Assembly: GCA_018806915.1 (NCBI GenBank)
Contig: JAGKQI010000087.1
Coordinates: 124,001 to 188,000, forward strand
Length of the DNA: 64,000 bases
From: Phytophthora colocasiae
Lineage: Eukaryota; Oomycota; Peronosporomycetes; Peronosporales; Peronosporaceae
Direction of reading: 5' to 3'
The stretch's first letter is position 1. The number at the start of each line of letters is the position of its first letter. Below are positions 42,282 to 53,085 of the stretch, one piece after another. The translations under genes were made by a program, and so were the position numbers. The notes under the pieces were generated by a model that was given only the letters and a program-made list of their open reading frames with translations, did no database searches and was not told the DNA's origin.

Positions 42282-45200
42282 TTGTCCCCGCACTCCAGTC
42301 CGACATTTTGCGTGAAGAAAGCAACCGGTGGATGGCGGATCGTCCACGCCTTCAATAAGCTCAACGATGCCACCATCCCGGCGCAGACGCCGATCCCGAG
42401 GAAAGACATGGTGCTCGACACCATGTCGGGCAGCACCACATACAGCGCGATTGATCTGATGGACGGCTTCTATCAGATCTTGATGCGGGAGGATGACGTA
42501 CCGCTGACTGCAGTCAGCACGCCCAGTGGAATGCTTTGGGAATGGCTTGTGATGCCTCAGGGGCTAAAGAATGCTCCTGCTACCTTCAACCGAATGGTGT
42601 CGAACTTGCTCCGCCCGTACCGGGACTTCGCGCCCAGCTACTTCGATGACATTTTCATCCACAGCCGTGCTGAACGAGGCTTGACGGACGTCGAGGTGCA
42701 TCTGCAACACCTGCGGCAGGTGTTCGAAGTGATGCGAGAGAACAAGCTGTACGCCAACTTGAAGAAGTGTATCTTCTGCGCTCCCGAGATCCCAGTGCTC
42801 GGGAGCTACGTCAGCAAGGAAGGTGTCCGTGCTGACCCCGAGAAGATTGAAGCCATCTGCGCTTGGCCCGTGCCTCAGGATCAGAAGCAGCTCCGGCAGT
42901 GGCTGGGGCTCGCGACGTATCTTCACCATTACTCGAAGAACTTCGCGCTGACCATCCAACCGCTGTCTCAACTCCTGAAGGCAGACGCCATGTGGTCATG
43001 GCGCCCCGAGCACCAAACAGCCTTCGACGCGGTGAAGACGAGTTTGTCGACCGCGCCCGTCTTGATGCTTCCAGATCATTCCAAGCCGTTCCACGTTGTA
43101 TGCGACGCGAGTGACATCGCGATCGGCTGTGCCTTGATGCAGTTTGACGACGTGGGCCGCGAGCGAGTGGTGAGTTACCAGTCGCGACAACTGAAGCAGG
43201 CGGAACGGAATTATCCGGTCCATGATAAAGAGCTGCTTGCCATGCGCTACGCACTCATCAAGTTCCGTGTGTATCTCCTAGGCGAGAAGTCCTTCGCAAT
43301 CTACACAGATCACGCGTCGCTGAGGACAGCGACGAAGAGCCCCCACTTGTCCCAGCGCATGGCACGCTGGTTATCGCTCTTCTCCGAGTACAACTTCGTC
43401 GTGCATTACAAACCGGGCAAGTCCAACATCCTCGCCGACGCGCTTTCACGCCGGCCAGATTACGTGCAGCGCGGCCGCCACGCAGTTGGCGACGAGGATG
43501 ATGACGACTGTTCCGTCTGTATCGCCGAAATCGTCGCTGCCGCTGAAGTCACAGCGACCACACCGCTACGTGACCTGATCGTCGACGCGTATAAAGATGA
43601 CGCGTCCTGTTCCGAGCTGATCGACTTCCTGCGCAACCCCAGTGGCTCAGCTGAGCGCAAGCTGTCCTCACGAGCACGCGCTCGTGTCGGCCGCTACTCA
43701 CTTGAAGGCGCGCTGCTGACTTACCGCGTCGACCAAGAAGATTGCCCCCGCGTCGTCGTCCCGCTTGACGACGACCTCCGAGCTCGGTTGATCCACGAGT
43801 TCCATGACACCCCAAGTGGCGGCCACCTCGGTCGCGAGAAGACCTTTGCATCTCTCTCTCGCGACTTTTATTGGCCACACATGTACAAGTGGGTGAGGAA
43901 GTGGGTGCGCTCGTGTGAAGCGTGCCAGCGCGTGAAACCGGCTCCATCAAAGCAGGCCCCGCTCCGACCGCTCTCAGTCGCCACTGATGCGTGGTCGTCT
44001 GTGAGCATGGATTTCGTCTTCGGCCTACCTCGGGATACCCGAGGTCGTACGGGTATTCTGGTCTTCGTCGACCGCTTCAGTAAGATGGTTCATCTCACTC
44101 CGGTAGCAGCCTCGATCACTGCGCAACAGTCTGCTGCGCTCTTCGTTGACGTGGTGTATCGCCACCACGGTCTTCCGTCCTCGATTGTGTCGGACAGGGA
44201 TCCTCGATTCACGTCCGCCTTCTGGAGGGAGCTCTTCAAGCTGTTGGGGACGCGGCTGAGTATGTCCACCGCGTCGCATCCAGAGACGGACGGCCAAACC
44301 GAGCGCGCTAACCGAGTCGTCGAAGATGTACTACGCAGCTTTGCCACGTCGTTCAAGTCATGGAGCTCTTTCCTGCCGATGGTGGAGTTCGCCATCAATA
44401 ATGCCGTGCACGCGTCAACTGGCTTGACGCCGTTCTTCGTAAATTTCGGCCGTCACCCGCGCGTTCCGGCGCTCCTTGGGCTGGAGCGCCCCCTTCCAGT
44501 TCAACTGTCCGAGAATCACGACGCTGCAACTGCCACCCCCACTGGTGGTGCCTCCGTCGCGACGCACGAGATGGCCGCTGTCCCGAATGTGAACGCGGTG
44601 AGCACGAGGTCTTCCGCGCGGATCCCAAGCCAGCGTCCTCTTACACGGGCCGCCGCGCGAGCGGCGACTGCTTCTCCACGGGACGTTGCCGCTTGGACCA
44701 GTCGGACGCTAATCAACCCGCGTCCACGTCGCGCAGCCGAGCTTCACACTGCCCCCGATCCGGTCGCGCCTACTGAGCCTCCGCCAGCAAACTTTGCGCC
44801 CAACGCGGCGCCGCAGCGAAGCGACGCTGCGGCTGTCCGTGAGTTCGTGCAACAGCGTGAGTCAATTGTCCGCTACGTCCGCGATGCGATTGCTGCAGCC
44901 GTCGATCGCCAGAAGGAGAATGCCGACCACAGCGGGCGCCGTAACATGGAAACATTCCACGTTGGAGACCAAGTCCTATTATCTACCAATGGGATTTCCC
45001 CAACGCTCGTCACGAACTTGGGCGCGAGTAAGCTCGCGCCGCGATTCATTGGACCGTTCAAGGTGTCGAAAGTCATTGGAGATGCTTATCGGCTACAGCT
45101 ACCGCCTACAATCAAGCTACACCCTACATTTTACGTCGGTCGACTTCGCCGCTACCACCCAGCGTCGCTTCCTAGCGATAATCCGGTACCGCGTGACGCG

Positions 45201-45449
45201 GTACCCACAGCTCCTGCCGCAAGACCCGATTCTCATGCTCCAGCTGGTCAACGCGATGCTCCAGGCGCTCCTCGCCCACTCGCGCTCGGTTCCTTCGCGA
45301 CGGTCCGGCCCCCCTTGTTGATCGTGATGGTGACGTTCGTCACATCGTGGAGGCCATTCTTGACCACGATGACTCGACCAGTGGTCGCAGCGCTCGTCAC
45401 TGCGACGGGGGTATCCCGAGCTTTCGCCGGTACCTGGTACGGTGGATAG
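42282..45449 (+). CDS. Gypsy pol: reverse transcriptase, RNase H, integrase
   Basis: One open frame of 1,055 codons. Reverse transcriptase covers about residues 1-190 with SAIDLMDGFYQI and the catalytic SYFDDIFIHS. RNase H covers about 270-380 (FHVVCDASDIAIGCAL, AIYTDHASL). The integrase zinc finger is HEFHDTPSGGHLG...CEACQRVK, and its core has SMDFVFGLPRD, VSDRDPRFTS and PETDGQTERANRVVED. A GPF-type domain follows (KLAPRFIGPFKVSKVIG, HPTFYVGRLRRYHP). The frame is lost near 45,300, just before the chromodomain. It begins mid-protein because of the upstream frameshift. It would supply reverse transcription and integration if repaired. Confidence 0.93.
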   Translation: MSPHSSPTFCVKKATGGWRIVHAFNKLNDATIPAQTPIPRKDMVLDTMSGSTTYSAIDLMDGFYQILMREDDVPLTAVSTPSGMLWEWLVMPQGLKNAPATFNRMVSNLLRPYRDFAPSYFDDIFIHSRAERGLTDVEVHLQHLRQVFEVMRENKLYANLKKCIFCAPEIPVLGSYVSKEGVRADPEKIEAICAWPVPQDQKQLRQWLGLATYLHHYSKNFALTIQPLSQLLKADAMWSWRPEHQTAFDAVKTSLSTAPVLMLPDHSKPFHVVCDASDIAIGCALMQFDDVGRERVVSYQSRQLKQAERNYPVHDKELLAMRYALIKFRVYLLGEKSFAIYTDHASLRTATKSPHLSQRMARWLSLFSEYNFVVHYKPGKSNILADALSRRPDYVQRGRHAVGDEDDDDCSVCIAEIVAAAEVTATTPLRDLIVDAYKDDASCSELIDFLRNPSGSAERKLSSRARARVGRYSLEGALLTYRVDQEDCPRVVVPLDDDLRARLIHEFHDTPSGGHLGREKTFASLSRDFYWPHMYKWVRKWVRSCEACQRVKPAPSKQAPLRPLSVATDAWSSVSMDFVFGLPRDTRGRTGILVFVDRFSKMVHLTPVAASITAQQSAALFVDVVYRHHGLPSSIVSDRDPRFTSAFWRELFKLLGTRLSMSTASHPETDGQTERANRVVEDVLRSFATSFKSWSSFLPMVEFAINNAVHASTGLTPFFVNFGRHPRVPALLGLERPLPVQLSENHDAATATPTGGASVATHEMAAVPNVNAVSTRSSARIPSQRPLTRAAARAATASPRDVAAWTSRTLINPRPRRAAELHTAPDPVAPTEPPPANFAPNAAPQRSDAAAVREFVQQRESIVRYVRDAIAAAVDRQKENADHSGRRNMETFHVGDQVLLSTNGISPTLVTNLGASKLAPRFIGPFKVSKVIGDAYRLQLPPTIKLHPTFYVGRLRRYHPASLPSDNPVPRDAVPTAPAARPDSHAPAGQRDAPGAPRPLALGSFATVRPPLLIVMVTFVTSWRPFLTTMTRPVVAALVTATGVSRAFAGTWYGG

Positions 45450-46064
45450 GTCCGCTGGACGACAGCTGGGAGCCTCGCTCCACCCTCCTCGAAGACGTTC
45501 CGGGCCTCGTTGAGGCGTACGAGGCGGCTCTGTTGGCGCGGGATGATCCTCAGGGCGCGGTAGCGAACCGCGCCTAGCCTCGTACAGCGACCGGCGATAC
45601 AGCTCGATCCACTGCTTCTCTTCCTTAGTCTCTGGATACTCTTTCACGATTTGCGCCCAGTCAGCGTCGCCCGGTCGCGGCGTTCCAAAGCGGCGACAGC
45701 CGGCGCAGCCTTCAAGGTGATGGACGTAACAGCAAGGACGATCCTCGTCCCAGGACAGTGAGCACACGCGCGCCGCCAGCTCTCCCAGCGCGTGGCGCTG
45801 ATGGGTCTCCTCGCGGTCTTCTATTGTCGCCATGAAACGTCGCGCACCCTCTGCGTTCCAGCGTCGGACGAAGGCCGTCCACGCGGCATCAAGCGAGCGC
45901 TGGGTCACCGCGAGCGTCGCGGTGACGGGCTTGCCCCGCGTCGAACGCCATCGTCGGAACAACTCTCGCATCTCGTCGGGACTCAGCGGGGCCTCGAAGC
46001 CACTGCAGTCGTGCAGCGGCCACTCTCGGAGAGTCTGTGCGTAGGTGTGGCTTGTGGTGTTCAT
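45117..46064 (-). CDS. Antisense ORF at the 3' end of the Gypsy element, unknown function
   Basis: A 315-codon frame runs antisense from an ATG at 46064, 58 bp inside the 3' LTR boundary, into the chromodomain and pol tail. The first about 160 residues (46064 to about 45,580) lie where no sense gene exists. They look protein-like: DEMRELFRRWRSTRGKP, AWTAFVRRWNAEGARRF, a Cys/His cluster CCYVHHLEGCAGC, and KEEKQWIELYRRSLYE. The remainder overlaps sense coding and may be a shadow. I do not recognise it. It could be an accessory or regulatory antisense gene or a captured fragment. The fact that it occupies the otherwise empty 545 bp favours a real gene. Confidence 0.5.
   Translation of the reverse strand: MNTTSHTYAQTLREWPLHDCSGFEAPLSPDEMRELFRRWRSTRGKPVTATLAVTQRSLDAAWTAFVRRWNAEGARRFMATIEDREETHQRHALGELAARVCSLSWDEDRPCCYVHHLEGCAGCRRFGTPRPGDADWAQIVKEYPETKEEKQWIELYRRSLYEARRGSLPRPEDHPAPTEPPRTPQRGPERLRGGWSEAPSCRPADLSTVPGTGESSGYPRRSDERCDHWSSHRGQEWPPRCDERHHHDQQGGPDRREGTEREWARSAWSIALTSWSMRIGSCGRSCGYRVTRYRIIARKRRWVVAAKSTDVKCRV
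45301..45577 (+). pseudogene. Gypsy chromodomain, out of frame with pol
   Basis: Reads VDRDGDVRHIVEAILDHDD, then RRYLVRWIGPLDDSWEPRS and a terminal helix, to a stop at 45577. The YLVRW and W-E-P pattern is that of chromodomains fused to Gypsy integrases, which bind histone marks and direct integration. One base is missing between pol and this segment. Confidence 0.85.
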
Positions 46065-46122
46065 CGTGAAGCAATTTGAAGATTGAGAAGCTCTTCAGGC
46101 TTCTTTCTAAGGTGGGGAGTGG

Positions 46123-46275
46123 TGTGACGGGCTTCTGTCACACGGTCGCCGTGGTGCACGGCGACCAATTAGATTAGCTTGTGTTTTGTTGGTCCACGGC
46201 GCCCGACCCGGGCGCCACACAGATTCAATAGATAGAGTTTCATTTACCACAAACAAGGAGCACCGCCCCGTTACA
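46123..46275 (+). repeat. 3' LTR of the Gypsy element
   Basis: 153 bp, followed directly by the target duplication TTATT. Confidence 0.95.
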
Positions 46276-46819
46276 TTATTGGCGATTCTGTTGCCTTGAG
46301 GATGGAGAATTGCTGGACAAGGGCGTCATAAATGTCTCGGTAAGCTCCTCAATCGACATTTTTTGTATCAGTATTGACATGCCACCACTAAAGCTTCGAT
46401 GTGGTGTAGACGGGAACGATAGCAAGATCGTTTTCTCTAGACCTGTCTTTCGAGGGCTTAACGTCGAGTGTGTTAGGCATGCCAAACGCACGTCAAGGAT
46501 AACGAGGTCACCATTGCATGGGTTGAGTATGCAAATGTCTCGGAGTTTGCAGGTATCAAGTTCAACGGATTGCAGTACCAAAAGCAGACTTACATGAAGC
46601 TGCACTGTGTTCCCCATACAGATCCTGGGGAGATATCGACGTCAACAGTTTCTTCGAGACTACCCCAATATTTCATGATCAAATTCTCAACAAGTTGGAG
46701 CAATCATCAACGCTGCGCAGCACTCACACACAAAATTGAACAAACTCGTGTGTCAGCACATGACTCACTTGCTGCTCGACGAAGATTGGAAAGCAACATT
46801 CGGTAATGTATCTGAGTAA
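46276..46819 (+). pseudogene. M96-like gene split by the Gypsy element (3' part)
   Basis: Joined to 38741-39437 across one TTATT, the frame reads AARAYWRFCCLEDGELLDKG, matching AAEAYWKFFKFDHIDANT in the neighbouring copy, then a GTAAGC donor. Further on, KDNEVTIAWVEYANVSEFAG, GIKFNGLQYQKQTYMKLHCV and the closing DEDWKATFGNVSE-like end are visible, in shifting frames, to a stop at 46817-46819. It ends 31 bp from the stop of the convergent pseudogene at 46851. Confidence 0.78.
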
Positions 46820-46850
46820 AAATGGCTATTGCACATGCTTGTTTTCTTTG

Positions 46851-48214
46851 TTAATGTTTTTCATGCCCAAATGTAGCTTTCCAGTCCTCAGTCAGTAGCT
46901 TCTCACTCATCATATGGCAAAACGTCTCGTTCATACTTTTGAACGACCTATTGAGAGCTGCATAGAATGCCTTCGTTTGCTCTTCCTGATCCGTGGCGTT
47001 GTCATGATAAATGGGAATGGTCTCAAACTTTGTCTCTACCACCGTCGATGTGGACTGCTGGTGTGGGCCTTGACGAGGAACACGCCGCAATTTCACGTAG
47101 CCTCGTTTGTGAAGTTGCAGACCGTGGAATTTGACACCCCCATATTCATGTACATCCCAAACTCCAGACCAAACGAGCACGACGTTGCCGTCCACCACAT
47201 ACTTTTGGCACATGTACTTCCCTCGAGCTTCTGACGCTGAGCCATCCAAGTTTGTTCGAACAACAAATGAGCGCGAAAAAATGTCGTCCTGTGTGGTCAA
47301 TACAACGTCGTTAGCTGATTTCGTTGGTGCACAAAATCACTTTCATCTTACCAAATTGTCTGCTTTGATGACGGCAGTGTTCGCGTCGATGTGATCAAAC
47401 TTGAAAAACTTCCAGTACGCTTCAGCAGCCACGTCCAAGTAAAATGGCAAGTGGACGCCACACTGTGCGTCGAAAACAACTCCTGCTTTGACGCTCAGAT
47501 CCATTCTGGGGATGTCTCTCCCCATTGCCAAGCCAGATTCAACGTTTATTGCTCTGCATGGGGTCTGGAACTGCTTAAATTTCAAATACAACTTGGTCAT
47601 TACGAGCATTTGATCCGTAAATATGTCGGCATCGCTATGAACAACCAAATCCCAGAACCTTAGACCTTGTTGGCAACTTCCCACACGCTCAAGTACTTCC
47701 TGTAAAATGTTACACGCAGTCAAAACAAGAAGCATAATGCTGCAGCAATAACGCAAACCCGCACCTCTTGAATCCCCTCAAACTTCGTAAAAAGCCTCTG
47801 TATTTCGGCTGAATAGTCCACCAACTCCTTGCAGAACCCTGTTAGGGCCAATTGTTCCCGCTCCACGCGAAGGAGCTCCTTCAGTTACCCCTCGGCCACA
47901 TTATTCCACAAACTGCTAGCATGCTGCGTTTTGTGCTCTGAACTGTTACATTGGGGATGTGGAGGCGACACTTGAAGCTGCTGCAGTTGCGTTCGCTTCA
48001 GCTGAACTTCGAGTTCCTGCACCTGTTGGCGCAAAAGTGGCAACTCGACCTGAATACGACGCACGCGCCTCTTGTTTCCAGATTTAGTAAACTCGACGGC
48101 AGGTGATACATCACGATGTTTGCAACTAGTATCGCACTCCACAAAGCGGTGGCATGCGGCATCGACAGGAGAGTCTCGGCAGGAAGACGTGTCCTGCATT
48201 TTTGAAAAAGGCAT
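46851..48214 (-). pseudogene. M96-like gene with a single premature stop codon, three exons
   Basis: Exon 1 is 47765-48214, exon 2 is 47352-47699 and exon 3 is 46851-47288. Introns of 65 nt (47700-47764, GTGCGG..TACAG) and 63 nt (47289-47351, GTAAGA..CACAG) splice in phase 0, giving 411 codons. Basic region KSGNKRRVRRIQVELPLLRQ and coil precede the second helix, where an in-frame TAA (47885-47887) replaces the Gln of the AERQ motif (VAEG-stop-LKELL). Everything after it is well preserved: DADIFTDQMLVMTKLYLK, GVHLPFYLDVAAEAYWKFF, KYVVDGNVVLVWSGVWDVHE, LHKRGYVKLRRV and LTEDWKATFG. A recently dead gene, or readthrough; one base from intact. Confidence 0.85.
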
Positions 48215-48329
48215 TCACTGTTTTAAAGCGTAAACTTTAAACATAAAACGTTTAAACACTTCTAATGGGTTAATACGTTCAGAACAATTTGTTTCAGTTT
48301 AAACATATTATGGCTCCGCATAATGATAT

Positions 48330-48402
48330 GTAGGGGGAAATGCAGGCATTGGTCAGCTTCCTAATGACTTTGCAACTCAGGATACGCCTGTTGTGATGAA
48401 AG
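48330..48402 (+). pseudogene. M96-like relic split by Copia-2 (left piece)
   Basis: The plus strand reads NAGIGQLPNDFATQDTPVVM up to the Copia-2 border. Joined to 53245 across the target site it continues KELKNDADEEVDGTLDD. It is small and mainly supported by the right piece. Confidence 0.45.
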
Positions 48403-48568
48403 TGTTGGAACCTCACCTTCCTGGCGCGGTTCCTTGCGCACTGTGGTAGGTAAAACGTAAAAGATAAAGTGAGATTCAGCAGACACTAACTACCGCTATC
48501 GCAGATTTATACCGCTGGTGGCAGCTGGCCGATGCTACCGATCTCTGATCGGAGACCGCCTTTCAACA
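48403..48568 (-). repeat. 3' LTR of Copia-2
   Basis: 166 bp, paired with 53086-53244. Confidence 0.92.
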
Positions 48569-48632
48569 TTCCTCCTCATCGGCAGCGCCGAACAGCGGAA
48601 GATCTCCGTCCTCTCGAACTTAAGCTGCAACT

Positions 48633-51600
48633 TCAGTGCAGCCCCACCATGCTTCGCAAGGCCTTCATCCTCGCAGCCTCGACCGCTTTGGTCATCAAAT
48701 CCGCCGGCATGCGCTCGCCTGCACAGTACTCCGGCTTCAATACTCCGCGCCTCGCGTAGTCGCCGACGAACTTGATCCGCACATCAATGTGCTTCGCCTT
48801 CGAGGAGGCGCTCTCTCCTTCTAACTGCTTGAGCGCAGCTTGATTATCCACGCGCAGAGCCAGCAGGACCTCGTGCTTCCTCTCAACTCGCCTAGAAGCT
48901 CACGCACACCCAGAAGCTCCGTCGCCATTACCGACGCCGCTGTATATTTCGCCTCCATGGTGGATAGAGAGACGCCCCCTTGCTTCCGACACATCCAACT
49001 CACAGGCCGCCTGTGACAGATTTCCCGTCTTCTTTGTCGGCTGCGTAGTCGGCGTCGCTGTACCCGACCACCTCAAGCAGCTCCTCCTGATCTCTGTTAC
49101 CGTTAATTTGGAGCCGCAGCCCCCTTGTACCCTCTAGGTACCGCAGTACCCTCTTGGCAAGTTTCCAGTCCTCCACGGTAGGCTCGTGCGTGCGCCTCGA
49201 TGCCTTATGCACTGCGAACGCGATGTCAGGACGCGTACAGCGCGCCACCCACATCAGGCTCCCTACCAGCGACTGAAACTTCTTCACTGTTACGGCCTCA
49301 CCGCCACCGTCCAAAGGTAACTTTGAACTATCAGGTCCTCGAGCCTCGTTCGATTCCGGCCCAATGGGCGTACGCACTCCGTGCGCGAATTCCATGCCGT
49401 AGTCCCTCAGCATCTCCAGGATCGTCACTTCCTGGTCCAGGTCGTAGCCGTCCGCGTCGTCGTACGCAACACGCATTCCCAAGAACTTGCTTGCTTGTCC
49501 CAGGTCCTTCACAGAGAACTCCTCAAGTTCCCCGAAGAAGCCGTCCACCGCATCCTGATCAGTGCCGGTGACAAGCAGGTCGTCCACGTAGACTCCAACC
49601 ACCAGTAGGATTCCATCGCGCCACCGGTAATACACACACATGTCTGTAAGGCTTTGCTGGAACCCGATCTGAACTAACTCTTGTGCAATAATTTGTTCCG
49701 CCTGCTTCAGCCCGTACAGGGCCTTCTTCAATTCCAGCGCCAGCTCTTCGTCGTCACTGACGTTCAACTGCTTGCGCACCTCCTCAGAGATCTCCATGCC
49801 TTGTGGCACGTGGATGTAGATGGTCAGTTCGGCCTCCTTTTCGGCTTTCACGTAAGCGTTCGGTACGTATCCGTGCTTGACCGGCACCTTCCATTTCCGC
49901 GCCAGCACCAGGATCAACTTTACACTCGTCATGTCCATTACGGCGGCGAAGGTTATTCCGTAGTTCACCCCCAAACTCTTGTTCGTTGCCACAGGCTACA
50001 AGTCTCGCTTTTAACCTCTCGATTAACCCCTCAGCATCCAGTTTGGTCTTGAAAACCCACTTGGTGTGCAGTACGCGTACTCCACGGGGCACGTTGACGA
50101 CTTCCCACACACCGTTCTCCTCTAGAGCTCGCAGCTCTTCGATTATGGCTTCTTGCCACTTCTCGCAGTGACGGCTACGCATAGCCTCCTTGTAGTTCCT
50201 CGGATCCACTTCACTCACGTTGTTCACCACGCTTCTATCCGACTCCTCCTGCTGAACGGCCTCGGCCGCCTTTTCTTCAGCCTGTCGAGCCACGGAGCGC
50301 GTCACGTGTGGCTCTATCGTGTAGCCCTTCTTCGTTTTCTTGCTCTTCCTCTTGGACTTCCTGTTGGAGCTGCCTGCGACCGCAGCCGCTTTCCCCGCAG
50401 TCTCCTCCCCAGCCTCGACCTCGTCGTCCCGAAGGTACAGTCTCTGGACATTCTCGTTCTGTTGTTTGTCCAAGGTCTCAATGTTTCTAACATGTTGCGT
50501 GTCACCACCACCTTGTCTTTCGGCAGATACACGCGATATCCTTTTGTCTCTTCGCCGATCCTGACAATCATTCCTTGCTGTGCCCTAGTTCTGCTTCACT
50601 GGATTGCGGTACACCGTGCAGGGCGATCCAAATACTACGATCTCGCCCAGCCGTGGCGTCTCTGTGGTCAGAAGCTTGATAGGAGATGCACGTCCAGGAT
50701 TCGAGTTGGTGGGCGACCTGTTCAGTATGTACGCGGCATACTCAGAAACTGAGTGGCAGACCACAGGCGAAAACCATACACCTGGCCATGTTCATAACGG
50801 TCCGGTGCATTCTCTCGGCCTTCCCGTTGCTGGACTGGTTCCGAGCCTCACTACGTTGTCTTGACACTCCTACCTCCTTGCTAAACAGATCAAAGTTCTC
50901 ATACTCGCCGCCCGAGTCTGTACGCAGTACATGTATGCGACAGTTAAACCTCTTCTCAAAGAAGACGAGGAAATGCTCGAACTGCTTGGCGGCCGCGTCC
51001 TTTGTCTTCGCGAGAAACACCCTGCAATAGCTGCTATAGTGATCAACGAAGTTGATCATGTACCTGTTGTTCAAGCGGTCTCTGGGCGTCATCGGCCCCT
51101 TCAGGTCTGAGCAGATCACACCACTCACTCGATCGATTGGTGAGTTCATTCCAGTGTCCTTCTTTGACCTATTATTCTTGGTCTGCTTCCCCTGGGCACA
51201 CGTCAGGCAGTTCACGCGCCGATGATCAGTGATCTCGATGCCCGAGCTTGGATCGCGCGCGAGCCTCTCAACCGCATCGTAATTCAAGTGCCCCAGTCTA
51301 TTGTGGAACTCTACCAGCGTTCCCTTTTGGACGTAGTTTGTCGACTCCGCAGGTCGTGTCGCCTCCTTGTCCAGCACGGCCATGATCACCTTTGATGGGA
51401 CCTCGTGCGTTTTCACAACACTTCCGCGCACCACGAGCACGGGCCTCAGTAGATCAACGTCGAAAACAGCAGGACCACCGCCCTTCTTGGCCAGAACACG
51501 ACGCTCTCTCCGCTAACGCGTAGCCCTTCCTGTCCAGGGTACCGTAGGAGATCAGATTATGAACCACGTGCTCGGCGTAGTACACATCTTCAAGCTTCAC

Positions 51601-51832
51601 GGTCTGTTCTTTGCCGCACGCCGTCACTCAGTGTTCCCTTCCTTGTGATGTTGAGCGGATCTCCGTTCGCCTGCACACACGAATCCACGTGCGGCTTCAC
51701 GTCTTCAAGCCACGACTCGTCGTTGACTAGATGACGACTCGAGCCGCTATCGAGAATCCAGACCATCTCTGCGTCCATGCCCGGCTCACTCACAGCCAGC
51801 GAGAAGTCGGGCGACGATCCGCCCTTCGGCAC
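48633..51832 (-). pseudogene. Copia-2 pol (protease to RNase H)
   Basis: Protease WILDSGSSRHLVND (51590-51832); GAG-pre-integrase FHNRLGHLNYDAVERL; integrase SDLKGPMTPRDRLNNRY and HVLRTDSGGEYEN; linker; reverse transcriptase with HTKWVFKTKLDAEGLIERLK and GVYVDDLLVTGTDQ (YVDD), TRPDIAFAVHKASRR; and RNase H SLSTMEAKYTAASVMATEL, then IDVRIKFVGDYARRG. At least five frame breaks separate these parts, so no product is possible. Confidence 0.9.
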
Positions 51833-53071
51833 GCAGCCCTAAGGTGCCCGACTTCGCCACACTCGTGGCAGCGTCGAGTCTCCTTGCGCTTGCCCTCACT
51901 GACCGCCCCAACCAGCTCCTTACCCAGGTTCTTCGCCTTTGCTTTCATTTCCCAGGACTGGGCGAAGTGCGCTAGTTCCTCCGCGTGCTGCAAGTAGTCC
52001 GTTCGCATTCCTTCCACCTTAGCCATCAGCACAGTCTTCATACTCGGCGACGCGTACAGCACAATGCTGTCGAGAACCAAGTAGTCCGACAGGGTCCTGC
52101 ACGCCTCGAGTACCGCAAGCAGGTACATGTAGTGCTCCGGCCAGGTGCGCTTGGGGTCCTTCGGGGCCACGAACAGGTTCATCGCCTGAGCAGGCGTGAT
52201 GTTCGTCCGGAACGTTTCTAGCATCCTCTCCATTGCGTACGGTAGCATCGGCATCTGCGACCACCACGTCATAAACTGCTTATGGAAGTATTGCTCAGCT
52301 GTGCCCGACAAGTAGTTGCCCAGCAGATCCACCTTTACATCATCCGGCCGCAGGAACCCACAGGCGCTGACTGGGCCAGTGTGACCTGCCTCTCGAACCT
52401 CATTCCCCACTCCAAGAACCCTGAGCCTAACCCGACGTACACTTCCTTTCCAGTGAAAGCACGTATCGCCAGCTTCTTCTGGCGAGCGTCCGGGTAGTCG
52501 TACCGCGTGAGGTTCTGCTGTCCAGGTGCGGTCACCGGTGGTGCCTGTGGTGGAGGATGCTGGGGAGCTGCTTGAGCTTGAGCCTGGGCCTGAGCTGCCA
52601 CATAGATCCTTTGTAGTTCTGAGATGTGTCCACCGTAGCCAGGTTGCTGGTGACGGTGCCCTCTCGCTGGAGATCCGTGACCGGTGTCAGTGGCGACCCT
52701 CCCAGTTGGTCAATGTGCATGCGCGCACCTCGTCCGAGCTGTGATGCAAACAAACTCGTTTCCATTAGCGACGTCGTGAGTGGGTCTGGTCTGCGCTCAC
52801 GCTTCTCCCGATCCTCAGTCAACGTTTTCTCCAGCTTGGACTGCGACTCCTCAAGTCAATCCAGCCTTCCCGCAAGCCCGCGCATCAGCGCCAGCAGCTC
52901 CGTCTCGTTTTCGCCGCCAGCGACCTTGGTATCGCCATCACCTTTGGGGGCAACGGCAGCGACTTTCTCTTCCAGTTCGTCCACCATCCCAATCCGTTTG
53001 TGACTGGCAACGGGCGCTCGCGCCGGCGACGCCGCCGGTGGGCGAGCAGCCTCGTCAATGGTATCGCTCAT
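51790..53071 (-). pseudogene. Copia-2 gag
   Basis: Begins MSDTIDEAARPPAASPARAP, then a stop and frame changes near 52,855, 52,600 and 52,400. Recognisable parts are a Gln/Ala/Pro-rich stretch ([13 protein letters not shown]), [20 protein letters not shown] and [13 protein letters not shown], and the zinc knuckle [14 protein letters not shown] near the end. This is the nucleocapsid-type protein of the element. Confidence 0.8.
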
Positions 53072-53085
53072 CTGGTCTCAAAACC

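Larger units (their letters stand above)
39438..46275 (+). mobile_element. Gypsy (Ty3-like, chromodomain-type) retrotransposon
   Basis: LTRs of 153 bp (39438-39590 and 46123-46275, TGTGAC...GTTACA) differ at one base. Both flanks carry TTATT (39433-39437 and 46276-46280). A TGGTAGCAC primer-site-like stretch follows the 5' LTR, and a purine-rich AAGGTGGGGAGTGG precedes the 3' LTR. Order: gag, protease, reverse transcriptase, RNase H, integrase, chromodomain, then a long antisense ORF. At 6,838 bp it is full length but frameshifted at several sites. It is inserted in an M96-like gene. Confidence 0.97.
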
